From positions 744,001-808,000 of the forward strand of contig NZ_JACVMN010000001.1 in NCBI RefSeq assembly GCF_014698935.1: a stretch of DNA of 64,000 nt, written 5' to 3'. A model generated the notes under the pieces. It saw nothing but the letters and a program-made list of their open reading frames with translations, was not told the DNA's origin and ran no database searches. The translations under genes were made by a program, and so were the position numbers. The number at the start of each line of letters is the position of its first letter. Within the stretch, counting starts at the first letter, position 1. Positions 8,343 through 17,728 of this stretch are shown here, in pieces. The stretch is from Flagellimonas sp. S3867. GTDB lineage: Bacteria > Bacteroidota > Bacteroidia > Flavobacteriales > Flavobacteriaceae.

Positions 8343-9833
8343 ATGCCAACAAAGGAGGAAAAACCCAAGTACAGACAAGATGAACATATTGTAGAAAATA
8401 AAGATTTAAGTATTTGGGAAGCACTGATTCCGGTTTTTGCCCTGGTAGGAATGTTGGCCTACAATGTTTATGTTTTTGGAGATGATGCTTTAAGCGGTTC
8501 CAATCAGTTTATTTTGTTGCTTGGTGGTGCAGTTGCAGCAATTGTTGGATTTTTTAACAAGGTTTCCTATAAACAAATGATTTCCGAAGTGGCCGAAAAT
8601 GTACGTTCCACAACTGGAGCTCTGCTCATTCTGTTAATGGTAGGTGCATTGGCGGGTACGTGGCTGATCAGCGGAATAATTCCTGCTATGATCTACTACG
8701 GGCTCCAAATATTGAACCCAACCATATTTTTACCTGCTTGTGTTATCATTTGTGCTATTATATCCATAGCAACAGGAAGTAGTTGGACCACAGCTGCAAC
8801 GGTCGGAATAGCTCTTATTGGTATTGGCGAGGCACTTGGGGTCTCCTTGGGAATGACGGCTGGCGCTGTGCTTTCCGGAGCCTATTTCGGAGATAAAATG
8901 TCCCCTTTGAGTGATACGACCAATCTGGCACCTGCAATGGCGGGTGGAGAATTGTTTTCCCATATTAGATATATGGCATTTACCACCATTCCAACCATTA
9001 CCGTTACCCTTATTGTTTTCATTATACTTGGATTCACCATTGATACCTCAGGAGTTGCAGATACCGAATCTATCCTCAATAACATCAGCACCGCTTTCAA
9101 TATCAATGGATGGCTTTTCATAGTTCCATTGGCAGTTATTTTTATGATTGTAAAAAAAGCTCCGCCACTATTGGCTTTGTTGATTGGAACACTTTTAGGT
9201 GGGGTTTTCGCTCTTATTTTTCAACCAGAGGTAGTCACTACCTTAGGTGGAGGAAGTTCTTTGGATTTTGAATCTAGTTATAAAGGAATTTTGAATGCGA
9301 TTACCGTTGATACATCTATCGCAACACCAGACCCCGCCTTAAACGATTTATTTTCTTCCGGAGGTATGGCTGGAATGTTGGGTACCATCTGGCTCATTGT
9401 TTGTGCCATGGTTTTTGGTGGAATTATGGATGGTATTGGTGCGCTTGAACGCATTACCGAATCATTACTGAAAATGGCAAAAACCACTTTTGGACTTTTT
9501 GCCAGTACCGTGGGAAGCTGTTTGGCATTAAACGTTACCGCTTCCGATCAATATTTGGCGCTGGTGGTTCCAGGTAAAATGTTTTCGAAAGCATATAAAG
9601 ACCGAGGTCTAGCACCTGAGAATCTTAGCCGGACACTAGAAGATTCTGGAACCGTTACCTCTGTCTTGGTCCCATGGAATACCTGCGGAGCATACCACAG
9701 TGGCGTTTTGGGCGTTAGTGTGGCCGAATACTTCGTATATGCCATTTTTAATTGGTTAAGTCCGTTCATGACATTGCTATTTGCTGCTTTGAGGATAAAA
9801 ATCAAACAATTGGCTTCGCCAACAGCAGCTTAG
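8343..9833 (+). CDS. nhaC: Na+/H+ antiporter NhaC
   Basis: The product is a 496-residue inner-membrane antiporter with about 11-12 helices. The segment SGAYFGDKMSPLSDTTNLAP (near residue 185) and the later ALNVTASDQYLALVVPG and LVPWNTCGAYHSG segments are typical NhaC signatures. It exchanges cytoplasmic Na+ for external H+. It follows the methionine gamma-lyase-like gene by 71 bp on the same strand; as the lyase releases ammonia, the pair may couple amino-acid breakdown to pH and ion balance, which is inference. Confidence 0.93.
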   Translation: MPTKEEKPKYRQDEHIVENKDLSIWEALIPVFALVGMLAYNVYVFGDDALSGSNQFILLLGGAVAAIVGFFNKVSYKQMISEVAENVRSTTGALLILLMVGALAGTWLISGIIPAMIYYGLQILNPTIFLPACVIICAIISIATGSSWTTAATVGIALIGIGEALGVSLGMTAGAVLSGAYFGDKMSPLSDTTNLAPAMAGGELFSHIRYMAFTTIPTITVTLIVFIILGFTIDTSGVADTESILNNISTAFNINGWLFIVPLAVIFMIVKKAPPLLALLIGTLLGGVFALIFQPEVVTTLGGGSSLDFESSYKGILNAITVDTSIATPDPALNDLFSSGGMAGMLGTIWLIVCAMVFGGIMDGIGALERITESLLKMAKTTFGLFASTVGSCLALNVTASDQYLALVVPGKMFSKAYKDRGLAPENLSRTLEDSGTVTSVLVPWNTCGAYHSGVLGVSVAEYFVYAIFNWLSPFMTLLFAALRIKIKQLASPTAA

Positions 9834-9926
9834 GATTACACTTAAAATCTGGTTAAATATTTTGCAGAATGTATTTCATTCAGCATTAATATTTTTACCT
9901 TCACAGCTAAATTAATCAAGACACTA

Positions 9927-10433
9927 ATGGCATCAATAACTTTGGGCGGAAGCCCTGCAAATACAATTGGCGAACTCCCTGCCAAAGGCACAACGGCTCC
10001 TGGATTCACTTTGACAAAATCAGACCTATCCGAAGTTTCAATTTCCGATTACTCAGGAAACAAATTGGTCTTAAACATATTTCCAAGTGTAGATACAGGC
10101 ACTTGCGCCCAATCTGTAAGACAGTTCAATGAGGAAGCTGCTGAATTGGCAGACACCAAAGTCTTATGTATTTCTAAAGACCTTCCATTTGCGCAAAAGA
10201 GGTTTTGTGGGGCAGAAGGAATAGAAAATGTAGATATGCTCTCTGATTATAAAACAGGAGAATTTGGAAATGCCTACGGTGTAACTTTTGCAAATAGCGC
10301 TTTTCAGTCATTACTTTCAAGATCGGTAGTGGTCATTGGAAAAGATGGAAAAGTACTTTACACAGAACAAGTGGCTGAAACTGGTGATGAACCTAATTAC
10401 AAAGCTGCTTTGGAAGCCTTGATGGATGCCTAA
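9927..10433 (+). CDS. tpx: Thiol peroxidase, atypical 2-Cys peroxiredoxin
   Basis: The product is a 168-residue periplasm/cytoplasm-type peroxiredoxin that reduces lipid and hydrogen peroxides with thioredoxin. The peroxidatic cysteine is C60 in the motif PSVDTGTCAQSVRQFN and the resolving cysteine is C94 in KRFCGAEG, the atypical 2-Cys spacing of Tpx. The length matches E. coli Tpx. Its last codons overlap the start of dgkA by 8 bp, so the two are translationally coupled. Confidence 0.95.
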   Translation: MASITLGGSPANTIGELPAKGTTAPGFTLTKSDLSEVSISDYSGNKLVLNIFPSVDTGTCAQSVRQFNEEAAELADTKVLCISKDLPFAQKRFCGAEGIENVDMLSDYKTGEFGNAYGVTFANSAFQSLLSRSVVVIGKDGKVLYTEQVAETGDEPNYKAALEALMDA

Positions 10434-10791
10434 GGAATCATTTCTTACAAATAGAATACGAAGTATCGGTTATGCCGTTAAGGGATTGTTCCTTTTGTTA
10501 CGCACCGAAGCCAGCATTAAGATTCAATTTGTAATCGCTTTGCTAATGACTGGAGCTGGGTTCTATTTTGAAATCTCAAAAACCGAATGGATAGTGCAGC
10601 TTTTGGCCATAGGCATGGTCATGGGCATTGAAGGATTAAATACCGCTATTGAAAAAATTGCCGATTATATCCAACCAGAAAAAGACCCTAAAATTGGTTT
10701 TATAAAAGATGTTTCGGCCGGTGCCGTAATGATTGTTTCGATCATTGCAAGCATCATTGGCCTAATCATTTATATCCCAAAATTGGTATAA
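10426..10791 (+). CDS. dgkA: Diacylglycerol kinase/undecaprenol kinase family protein
   Basis: The product is a 121-residue membrane enzyme with three helices. The motif GLNTAIEKIADY is the DgkA/undecaprenol kinase active-site signature (EGxNTAIE), with acidic residues for Mg-ATP. It phosphorylates diacylglycerol or undecaprenol at the inner membrane, recycling lipid carriers or headgroup by-products. Which lipid is used cannot be read from the sequence; the extended N-terminal amphipathic region looks more like the Gram-positive/Bacteroidetes undecaprenol kinase type. The start lies 8 bp inside tpx. Confidence 0.9.
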   Translation: MPKESFLTNRIRSIGYAVKGLFLLLRTEASIKIQFVIALLMTGAGFYFEISKTEWIVQLLAIGMVMGIEGLNTAIEKIADYIQPEKDPKIGFIKDVSAGAVMIVSIIASIIGLIIYIPKLV

Positions 10792-10819
10792 GTAACATCC
10801 AGACGTGTCCCAAGTATCG

Positions 10820-10827
10820 TAAATTTG
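10820..10827 (+). promoter_or_regulatory. -7 box, promoter of ftsK
   Basis: TAAATTTG matches the Bacteroidetes -7 consensus TAnnTTTG, 28 bp before the ftsK ATG, in the 63-bp gap after dgkA. A good -33 TTG is not seen. Confidence 0.45.
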
Positions 10828-10854
10828 TAAATTAGCCCCCATATTAGCAGATGA

Positions 10855-13224
10855 ATGGCAAAAAAAAGGACTAAATCCAAAAAACCTACACCCGCCAAAA
10901 AAGGATTTTCATTTAGACTCTCCAAACAAAACAAGATCATTCTTGGTAGTTTGCTGATTGTTCTAAGCATTGCTTTGTTTTTCTCTTTCATGTCCTATTA
11001 TTTCACTTGGCAAGAAGATCAGAGCATTCTTTCAGAATTTAATGACAGAAACGCCCAGGCAAGCAACCTGCTGAATAAATTCGGAGCAAGTGTAAGTCAC
11101 TTTTTTATGTATAAAGGCTTCGGATTGGCTTCTTTCGCATTTCCATTGTTGTTGGCCGTAACAGGCCTTTATCTGTTTTTGGGATTGCACACCAAAGGAC
11201 TTATCAGCAAATGGATATGGGGATTAATCGGAATCATTTGGACATCCATTGCCCTAGGGTTTTTCGCAATCGAACAGCCTCTTTTAGGTGGATTGATTGG
11301 TTTTGAAATGAATGATTTTCTTCAGGATTACACCGGAAAAATAGGGGTGTTCCTGTTGCTTGTATTTGTTTTGATGGTCATTTTGGTAAGGCTTTTCAAT
11401 TTCACCCCCGAAGGAATAACCAAGTTTTTCCGTTCCCAGAAAAAGCAATTGACACCCAACCTTAAGAAAAAGGAAACCACCTCAGATGTGCTTTCGGAAG
11501 ATGGCAGTATCGAATTGAGCACTGAAAATGACACCCCGATTGCAGTAGACACGTACACCCATAAAAAAGATATTCCTCCAATACAGACTGAAGCTGGTTT
11601 AGATGTCAATTTGCCACAACAAGAAGAATCAGACATCGATTTGAAGGTTGAGAAAATCACAGAGGAAAAAGAAGAAAAAGATGTAAAAGCAGCTAAGTTG
11701 GTCAAGGATTTTGGTGAGTTTGACCCAAAATTGGAATTAGGGAATTATAAATTTCCTTCATTGGATCTTTTGGATCAACATGGAGCGACTGGCGGAATTA
11801 CCATCAACCAAGAAGAGCTTGAGGAAAATAAAAATCGGATTGTTGGTACCCTCAAAAACTATAAGATTGGCATTGCCCAGATCAAAGCCACCATTGGTCC
11901 TACCGTTACATTGTATGAAATTGTGCCCGAAGCAGGTGTGCGTATTTCCAAAATCAAAAACCTGGAAGATGATATTGCCCTTTCATTGGCAGCATTGGGA
12001 ATCCGAATAATAGCCCCAATTCCAGGAAAAGGTACAATTGGTATAGAAGTACCCAATAAAAATGCAACCATTGTTTCCATGCGTTCCGTGATTGCCTCAA
12101 ATAAATTTCAAAATGCCGAGATGGAACTTCCCATCGCTTTTGGAAAAACGATAAGCAACGAAACATTTGTGGTTGATTTGGCCAAAATGCCGCACATGCT
12201 TATGGCGGGTGCCACAGGTCAAGGAAAATCCGTAGGGTTGAATGCCGTACTTACTTCCCTGCTATATAAAAAGCATCCAGCGGAGGTCAAGTTCATTTTG
12301 GTAGACCCTAAAAAGGTGGAACTTACTCTCTACAATAAAATAGAGCGTCATTTTCTGGCCAAACTTCCCGATTCAGAAGACGCCATCATTACGGACAATA
12401 CCAAGGTAATCCATACATTGAATTCACTCTGTATTGAAATGGACAACCGTTATGAGTTGTTAAAACTAGCCATGGTACGAAATATCAAAGAATACAATGT
12501 CAAGTTCAAGGCAAGAAAACTCAATCCCAACGATGGGCATAAATTTTTGCCGTATATCGTTTTGGTTATCGATGAGTTTGCCGATTTGATTATGACCGCC
12601 GGCAAAGAAGTCGAAACCCCAATTGCCAGATTGGCACAATTGGCCCGGGCCATTGGAATCCATTTGATTATTGCAACACAGCGACCATCGGTGAATGTGA
12701 TTACCGGAATCATCAAAGCCAACTTCCCGGCACGAATCGCGTTTAGGGTTACCTCGAAAATAGATTCAAGGACCATTTTAGATGCTCAGGGCGCCGACCA
12801 GTTAATTGGTCGTGGTGATATGCTATTTACTCAAGGAAATGACGTTACCCGACTGCAATGCGCCTTTGTAGATACTCCGGAAGTAGGTAAAATAACAGAA
12901 TATATAGGTTCACAACGTGCCTACCCCAATGCACATCTGCTGCCAGAATATGTTGGCGAAGAATCTGGCACGGGGATTGATTATGACATTGCGGATAGAG
13001 ATAGCATGTTCCGTGACGCAGCTGAAGTTATTGTAACAGCTCAACAAGGTTCGGCATCTTTAATCCAAAGAAAATTAAAATTAGGATATAACAGGGCTGG
13101 CCGAATTATTGATCAATTGGAGGCGGCTGGAATTGTTGGCCCTTTTGAAGGGAGTAAAGCACGTCAAGTTTTGGTGCCCGACATTTTAGCCTTGGAACAA
13201 CTTTTAGAAAACGAAAGAAACTAA
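10855..13224 (+). CDS. ftsK: DNA translocase FtsK/SpoIIIE
   Basis: The product is a 789-residue septal DNA pump that clears chromosome dimers and termini during division. It has four N-terminal membrane helices (about 25-190), an acidic low-complexity linker (about 195-290), then the RecA-like motor with Walker A AGATGQGKSVGLN near residue 455 and Walker B LVIDEFADL near 570, and a C-terminal winged-helix gamma domain (last ~65 residues, SLIQRKLKLGYNRAGRIIDQLE) that recognises KOPS-like polar sequences. The length and order match other Bacteroidetes FtsK proteins. It is the first gene of a close run with a LolA-like, an LptF/G and the ribBA gene. Confidence 0.97.
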   Translation: MAKKRTKSKKPTPAKKGFSFRLSKQNKIILGSLLIVLSIALFFSFMSYYFTWQEDQSILSEFNDRNAQASNLLNKFGASVSHFFMYKGFGLASFAFPLLLAVTGLYLFLGLHTKGLISKWIWGLIGIIWTSIALGFFAIEQPLLGGLIGFEMNDFLQDYTGKIGVFLLLVFVLMVILVRLFNFTPEGITKFFRSQKKQLTPNLKKKETTSDVLSEDGSIELSTENDTPIAVDTYTHKKDIPPIQTEAGLDVNLPQQEESDIDLKVEKITEEKEEKDVKAAKLVKDFGEFDPKLELGNYKFPSLDLLDQHGATGGITINQEELEENKNRIVGTLKNYKIGIAQIKATIGPTVTLYEIVPEAGVRISKIKNLEDDIALSLAALGIRIIAPIPGKGTIGIEVPNKNATIVSMRSVIASNKFQNAEMELPIAFGKTISNETFVVDLAKMPHMLMAGATGQGKSVGLNAVLTSLLYKKHPAEVKFILVDPKKVELTLYNKIERHFLAKLPDSEDAIITDNTKVIHTLNSLCIEMDNRYELLKLAMVRNIKEYNVKFKARKLNPNDGHKFLPYIVLVIDEFADLIMTAGKEVETPIARLAQLARAIGIHLIIATQRPSVNVITGIIKANFPARIAFRVTSKIDSRTILDAQGADQLIGRGDMLFTQGNDVTRLQCAFVDTPEVGKITEYIGSQRAYPNAHLLPEYVGEESGTGIDYDIADRDSMFRDAAEVIVTAQQGSASLIQRKLKLGYNRAGRIIDQLEAAGIVGPFEGSKARQVLVPDILALEQLLENERN

Positions 13225-13228
13225 AATC

Positions 13229-13876
13229 ATGATTAAAAAAAATATACTCTTTGTTGGACTTTTTGCCTTAGGCTTATTTTCATACGGACAAAACTCTTCC
13301 AAAGCCAAAACATTGTTGGATGAGGTTTATGGGAAAGCTACCAGCTATGATAATATTTACATTGACTTTGAGTCCTCATTGGAGAATACCGAAGCCAACA
13401 TTAAACAAGACACCAATGGACATGTGACCTTGAGCGGTGATAAATATTTGTTGGACTATCTGGGTGCCCAACAATTGAACGATGGCAAAAAAGTTTATAC
13501 CATTGTTCCAGAAAATGAGGAAGTGACCATTGAAGATGTTACCGAAGATGATAATACCGTTACACCGTCAAAAATGTTGACCTTTTATAGGTCTGGACAT
13601 AATTACCAATGGGATATTCTTCAAAATGTAGGGGGAAGAAAAATTCAATTTGTGAAGTTGACCCCTATTGATTCAAATGCAGAGATCAAATCTATTCTTT
13701 TGGGCATAGATATGCAGACCAAGCACATTTACAAACTAATTCAAACAGGAGAAAATGGCACAAAAACCACTTTAACTGTTAATTCTTTTAAAACCAACCA
13801 ACCCCTCTCAAGTACACTTTTTACCTTTAACACGAAAAAGTACGAAGACAAAGGGTACTACATCATAAGAAACTAA
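13229..13876 (+). CDS. LolA-like outer-membrane lipoprotein carrier protein
   Basis: The product is 215 residues with a signal peptide (about 1-20, ending FSYGQ) and a half-barrel-like mature part that fits LolA, the periplasmic chaperone carrying lipoproteins from LolCDE to the outer membrane. Bacteroidetes LolA homologues are divergent, so the call rests on length, signal peptide, the sequence pattern (YLLDYLGAQQL, KIQFVKLTPID) and position. It starts 4 bp after ftsK and ends 4 bp before the LptF/G gene, a conserved flavobacterial order. Confidence 0.8.
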   Translation: MIKKNILFVGLFALGLFSYGQNSSKAKTLLDEVYGKATSYDNIYIDFESSLENTEANIKQDTNGHVTLSGDKYLLDYLGAQQLNDGKKVYTIVPENEEVTIEDVTEDDNTVTPSKMLTFYRSGHNYQWDILQNVGGRKIQFVKLTPIDSNAEIKSILLGIDMQTKHIYKLIQTGENGTKTTLTVNSFKTNQPLSSTLFTFNTKKYEDKGYYIIRN

Positions 13877-13880
13877 TGCA

Positions 13881-15389
13881 TTGAAAATACTAGACCGGTA
13901 TATATTATCCCGATTTCTGTACAACTTCTTTAGCGCCTTTTTTATCCTGATTGTCATATTCATCTTTCAGGGTATTTGGCTCTTTATTGATGATTTGGCA
14001 GGGAAAGGTCTGGGCATAGTCATCATCGGAAAGTTCATCTTCTATTTTATTCCCACCTTGGTAGACAAGGTACTACCGCTTACTGTGCTGCTTTCCTCCA
14101 TCCTTACCTTTGGTACTTTTGCTGAAAATTATGAGTTCGCGGCCATGAAAGCCTCAGGTATATCGCTTCAAAGAGGTATGCGCAGCTTGATTATTTATGT
14201 CATCTTTTTAGGCGGTGTCACTTTTTTCTTTGCCAATAATGTGATACCAAAATCGGAACAAAAGATGTTCAACCTTCGAAGAAATATTGCGAAGGTGAAA
14301 CCCGCAGCTGCTATCACCGAAGGCGTTTTTAGTGATTTTGAAGGTACTGGTGAGGGAATGAACATTAAGGTGGACAAAAAATATGGTGAACAAGATCGTT
14401 TTTTGGACAATGTGATCATTCACAAGAAAACAAAACAGAGCATAAACAATACCGTAATAAAGGCAAAAACTGGTGAACTTATCAGTAGCGAAGAATCTGA
14501 TATTATTCAATTGGTTTTAAAAGATGGTAACTATTACGAGGAATTAAAACCCAAAAGCTCCAAAGAGAAACGGAAACATCCATTTGCCAAATCCAAGTTC
14601 GAAACCTATACCATAAACATCGATATTTCAGAACTCAACAACCAAGATCTTGAGGAAGATGGGAACATTACCACGGACAAGATGAAAAATGTGGGGCGTT
14701 TGATCAAGGATATTGACTCCTTGGGCAAGAACAACCTTGAGAAAGTTGAGGCCTTTTCCAAAAACATCACTAATCGAATGGGAGCATTTCCCGTTCCTGT
14801 CAAAAAAGATAGTCTTAAGGAGGCACCGTCAGATATTCGCAAGTCCAACAAAGCGTTAAAGCAACAACCCAAAAAAAGAGATAGTATCAAAACCGTTGAT
14901 GACCTACTTGGAAGTCTGCCCAAATGGCAGCGGACACAAGTGGTTAAAAGTGCCAAAAATTCGGTTTCAGGAATCAAAAACAGTGTCGTTTCCAAAAAAG
15001 ATGAGCTTCAAAAACGATTTAAGTTCTATCGAAGCCATATTTTGTCACTTCATAAAAAATGGGCATTGGCTTTTTCATGCATTGTCCTGTTTTTTGTTGG
15101 TGCGCCTCTGGGCGCCATTATCAGAAAAGGTGGGCTTGGTTTACCTATGGTGGTAGCGATAATCTTATTTTTGACCTACTATTTTTTAGGGGTTTTTGCC
15201 GGAAACTATGCCAAAGAAGGAAACATCCATCCTATTTTAGGAGCTTGGTTACCCACGTTGATCATGCTTCCAATGGGTATTTCATTAACCCGAAGGGCTA
15301 CGGCAGATAAAGGACTTATAGGTTTTGGGCATATATTTGATGGCATCAAAAACCTTTTCAAAAAGAAAGAAAACAATTCTGAAGATTAA
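13881..15389 (+). CDS. LptF/LptG-family lipopolysaccharide export permease (YjgP/YjgQ)
   Basis: The product is a 502-residue inner-membrane protein with three N-terminal helices, a long periplasmic jellyroll-like region (about 120-380) and three C-terminal helices, the LptF/LptG layout. With LptBC it extracts lipopolysaccharide from the inner membrane. The start is a TTG at 13881: the N-terminus KILDRYILSRFLYNF matches the family and no closer ATG exists in frame. The periplasmic region is longer than in proteobacterial LptF/G and rich in Lys/Ser between residues 300 and 370. The stop codon overlaps the ribBA start by one base. Confidence 0.9.
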   Translation: MKILDRYILSRFLYNFFSAFFILIVIFIFQGIWLFIDDLAGKGLGIVIIGKFIFYFIPTLVDKVLPLTVLLSSILTFGTFAENYEFAAMKASGISLQRGMRSLIIYVIFLGGVTFFFANNVIPKSEQKMFNLRRNIAKVKPAAAITEGVFSDFEGTGEGMNIKVDKKYGEQDRFLDNVIIHKKTKQSINNTVIKAKTGELISSEESDIIQLVLKDGNYYEELKPKSSKEKRKHPFAKSKFETYTINIDISELNNQDLEEDGNITTDKMKNVGRLIKDIDSLGKNNLEKVEAFSKNITNRMGAFPVPVKKDSLKEAPSDIRKSNKALKQQPKKRDSIKTVDDLLGSLPKWQRTQVVKSAKNSVSGIKNSVVSKKDELQKRFKFYRSHILSLHKKWALAFSCIVLFFVGAPLGAIIRKGGLGLPMVVAIILFLTYYFLGVFAGNYAKEGNIHPILGAWLPTLIMLPMGISLTRRATADKGLIGFGHIFDGIKNLFKKKENNSED

Positions 15390-16531
15390 TGACCGCTAAC
15401 AAAGAAGGAAAAATAAAACTCAACGCCATTGAAGATGCCATTGAAGACATCAGAAAAGGCAAGGTCATCATTGTTGTTGATGATGAAAACCGCGAGAATG
15501 AAGGAGATTTTGTGGCTGCTGCAGAGTTGATCACCCCGGAGACCATCAATTTTATGGCTAAACATGGCCGCGGTCTTATCTGTGCACCACTTACCGAAGG
15601 TCGCTGCGAGGATTTAGGACTGCATAAAATGGTTACCCACAATTCGGACCCATTGGAAACAGCATTCACGGTATCTGTGGATTTACGAGGAAATGGGGTC
15701 ACTACCGGAATTTCAGCCTCAGATAGAGCCAAAACTGTTATAGCCCTTACAGAACCCAACACCAAACCCCATGATTTGGGCAGACCTGGACACATATTTC
15801 CATTAATTGCCAAAGAAGGTGGAGTTTTGAGACGAACCGGACACACAGAAGCTGCCATAGATTTTGCACGTTTGGCCGATTTAAAACCTGCAGGGGTCAT
15901 CGTTGAAATCATGAACGAAGATGGTACAATGGCGCGACTCCCCCAACTCGTAGAGGTAGCCAAAAAATTTGATTTAAAGGTTGTTTCCATTGAGGATTTG
16001 ATTGCTTATCGCATGGAGCATGACAGCTTAATTGAGCGAAAAGAAGCTTTCGATATCAAAACCCGTTTTGGGGATTTCCGATTGCGTGGTTACAAACAAA
16101 CCACCAACGACCAGGTTCATATTGCTTTGACAAAAGGTACTTGGAAAATTGGGGAACCTGTGCTTACCCGTATCAATTCAACTTTGATCAATAACGATAT
16201 GCTAGGCACTTTGACCAATACCCCTGATGAAACATTGCGAAGAATGTTCGATGCGCTCAATGCTGAAGAAAAAGGGGCCATGATTTTCATCAACCAAGGT
16301 AACCAGCATATGAATCTACTAGGTCGTCTGGCTGAATTGAAAAAGCTACAGGCTCAGGGCATCCTGAAGGCTCCAAAAATTGATATGGACGCCAAAGATT
16401 TTGGTATTGGCGCTCAAATTCTTCATGATCTTGATATTTCCAAGATCAGATTACTGACCAATTCCGGAAAAACCCGCCGTGTAGGGATGGTTGGTTATGG
16501 TTTGGAAATTGTGGAGTATGTGACGTACTAG
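15389..16531 (+). CDS. ribBA: RibBA: active DHBP synthase fused to a degenerate GTP cyclohydrolase II domain
   Basis: This 380-residue riboflavin protein has an N-terminal 3,4-dihydroxy-2-butanone-4-phosphate synthase (about 10-212) that keeps its catalytic motifs DDENRENEGDF (31-41) and RTGHTEAA (149-156). The C-terminal half (about 222-380) aligns with GTP cyclohydrolase II but has lost all three zinc cysteines (positions equivalent to L266, N277 and P279) and the QEGRGIGL nucleophile loop (now QGNQHMNLL, catalytic Arg replaced by Q306). So only the butanone-phosphate step should work here and a separate RibA is needed elsewhere in the genome. ATG overlaps the LptF/G stop. Confidence 0.95.
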   Translation: MTANKEGKIKLNAIEDAIEDIRKGKVIIVVDDENRENEGDFVAAAELITPETINFMAKHGRGLICAPLTEGRCEDLGLHKMVTHNSDPLETAFTVSVDLRGNGVTTGISASDRAKTVIALTEPNTKPHDLGRPGHIFPLIAKEGGVLRRTGHTEAAIDFARLADLKPAGVIVEIMNEDGTMARLPQLVEVAKKFDLKVVSIEDLIAYRMEHDSLIERKEAFDIKTRFGDFRLRGYKQTTNDQVHIALTKGTWKIGEPVLTRINSTLINNDMLGTLTNTPDETLRRMFDALNAEEKGAMIFINQGNQHMNLLGRLAELKKLQAQGILKAPKIDMDAKDFGIGAQILHDLDISKIRLLTNSGKTRRVGMVGYGLEIVEYVTY

Positions 16532-17721
16532 AGTGTTTGTTTAATAGCCTCCATCATCTTTTTCGCTCGCTCATGGACTTCTTCTTCCGCCCAGCCCAAT
16601 TTAATCAAACATGAAATGTTTCGACCCACCCATTTATCCGAAGCAGAAAAATCGGCTTTTGTATAATCCGGAAGTGTGTCAAGCACATCTTTTGGCAGTT
16701 TACCCAACGATTTAGATGCAATAAGATGCTCCCATTTACGGTAATAATGCCAACTGTTATTGTACCAGTAAAAACAACCGTCGACACCATTTACTCCAAG
16801 AGCTTCGTGTGCTTTTTGTGCAGCTTCTTCCGAAGGAAGAAAGAAATTGAGGAACGAATAGTTCTCCTCGCCCCCATCCGGAACCCTTCTAAAAACTACT
16901 TCTGGAATTTGGGAAAGTGCATCCCTTAAAATAGTATAGTTTCTCTTCTGAATGGCTATAAATTCATCCAAGCGTGCAATCTGGGCCAATCCCACCGCTG
17001 CATTCAATTCAGATATCCTGAAATTGTATCCTAAAAAAGGATGTTTTTCTGCTCCCCTATCGTTTCCCAAATGGTCATGGCCATGGTCGGAATATTTGTG
17101 CGTGTTTTGATAATAGCTTTCGTTATTGGTAATTACGGCTCCACCTTCTCCACAAGTAATCGTTTTTACATAGTCGAAAGAAAAACAGCCTAAATCTCCA
17201 ATGCTACCCAAGGGTTTTCCTTGGTAACTTCCCCCAATGGCCTGACACGCATCTTCAAGCAACAATAGACCATGCTTCTTGCAAATGGCTTGCAAAGCAT
17301 CCAAATCAGCCATGGAACCACACATATGAACTGGCATCACCACCTTTGTCCTATCCGTTATTGCGTTTTCAACAGCATTTGGATCCAAAGTGAGTGTATC
17401 ATCTACATCCACCAAAATGGGAACCGCTCCCAAGGCCAAAATGGATTCAAAACTGGCCACAAAGGTAAATGTGGGCATGATTACCTCATCGCCTGCTCCA
17501 ATTCCTGCGCTTGCCAAGGCTACCGTCAACGCAGCTGTTCCGCTACTTACCAAATGGGTATGTTTGACATCCATTTTTTTTGTAAGCTCAGCTTCCAATT
17601 CTTTGGCTTTCCAGTGTCCGTTGCGCATTCCATCAAAACCATAACGCATCAACACTCCTGTATCTAGCACTTCTTGCACTTGTTCGCGTTCTTTATTTCC
17701 AAAAAGTTCAAATCCCGGCAT
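16528..17721 (-). CDS. DegT/DnrJ/EryC1/StrS-family aminotransferase
   Basis: The product is a 397-residue PLP-dependent sugar aminotransferase-type protein. The Schiff-base lysine is K186 in SFDYVKTITCGEGG, the PLP-binding Asp is D157 (LLEDACQAIGGSY), and SGTAALTVAL (60-69) is the phosphate-binding loop. Family members aminate keto-sugars for polysaccharide and LPS building blocks. No sugar-nucleotide genes are adjacent, so the substrate is open. It overlaps the end of the convergent ribBA by 4 bp and lies 7 bp downstream of the TauE/SafE gene on the same strand. Confidence 0.9.
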   Translation of the reverse strand: MPGFELFGNKEREQVQEVLDTGVLMRYGFDGMRNGHWKAKELEAELTKKMDVKHTHLVSSGTAALTVALASAGIGAGDEVIMPTFTFVASFESILALGAVPILVDVDDTLTLDPNAVENAITDRTKVVMPVHMCGSMADLDALQAICKKHGLLLLEDACQAIGGSYQGKPLGSIGDLGCFSFDYVKTITCGEGGAVITNNESYYQNTHKYSDHGHDHLGNDRGAEKHPFLGYNFRISELNAAVGLAQIARLDEFIAIQKRNYTILRDALSQIPEVVFRRVPDGGEENYSFLNFFLPSEEAAQKAHEALGVNGVDGCFYWYNNSWHYYRKWEHLIASKSLGKLPKDVLDTLPDYTKADFSASDKWVGRNISCLIKLGWAEEEVHERAKKMMEAIKQTL

Positions 17722-17728
17722 AGGCTAA

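Noticed and set aside
12450..12776. 108-codon open frame opposite ftsK
   Set aside because: Reverse reading of the conserved motor domain.
14606..14995. 129-codon open frame opposite the LptF/G gene
   Set aside because: Antisense reading of the periplasmic domain; composition does not look coding.
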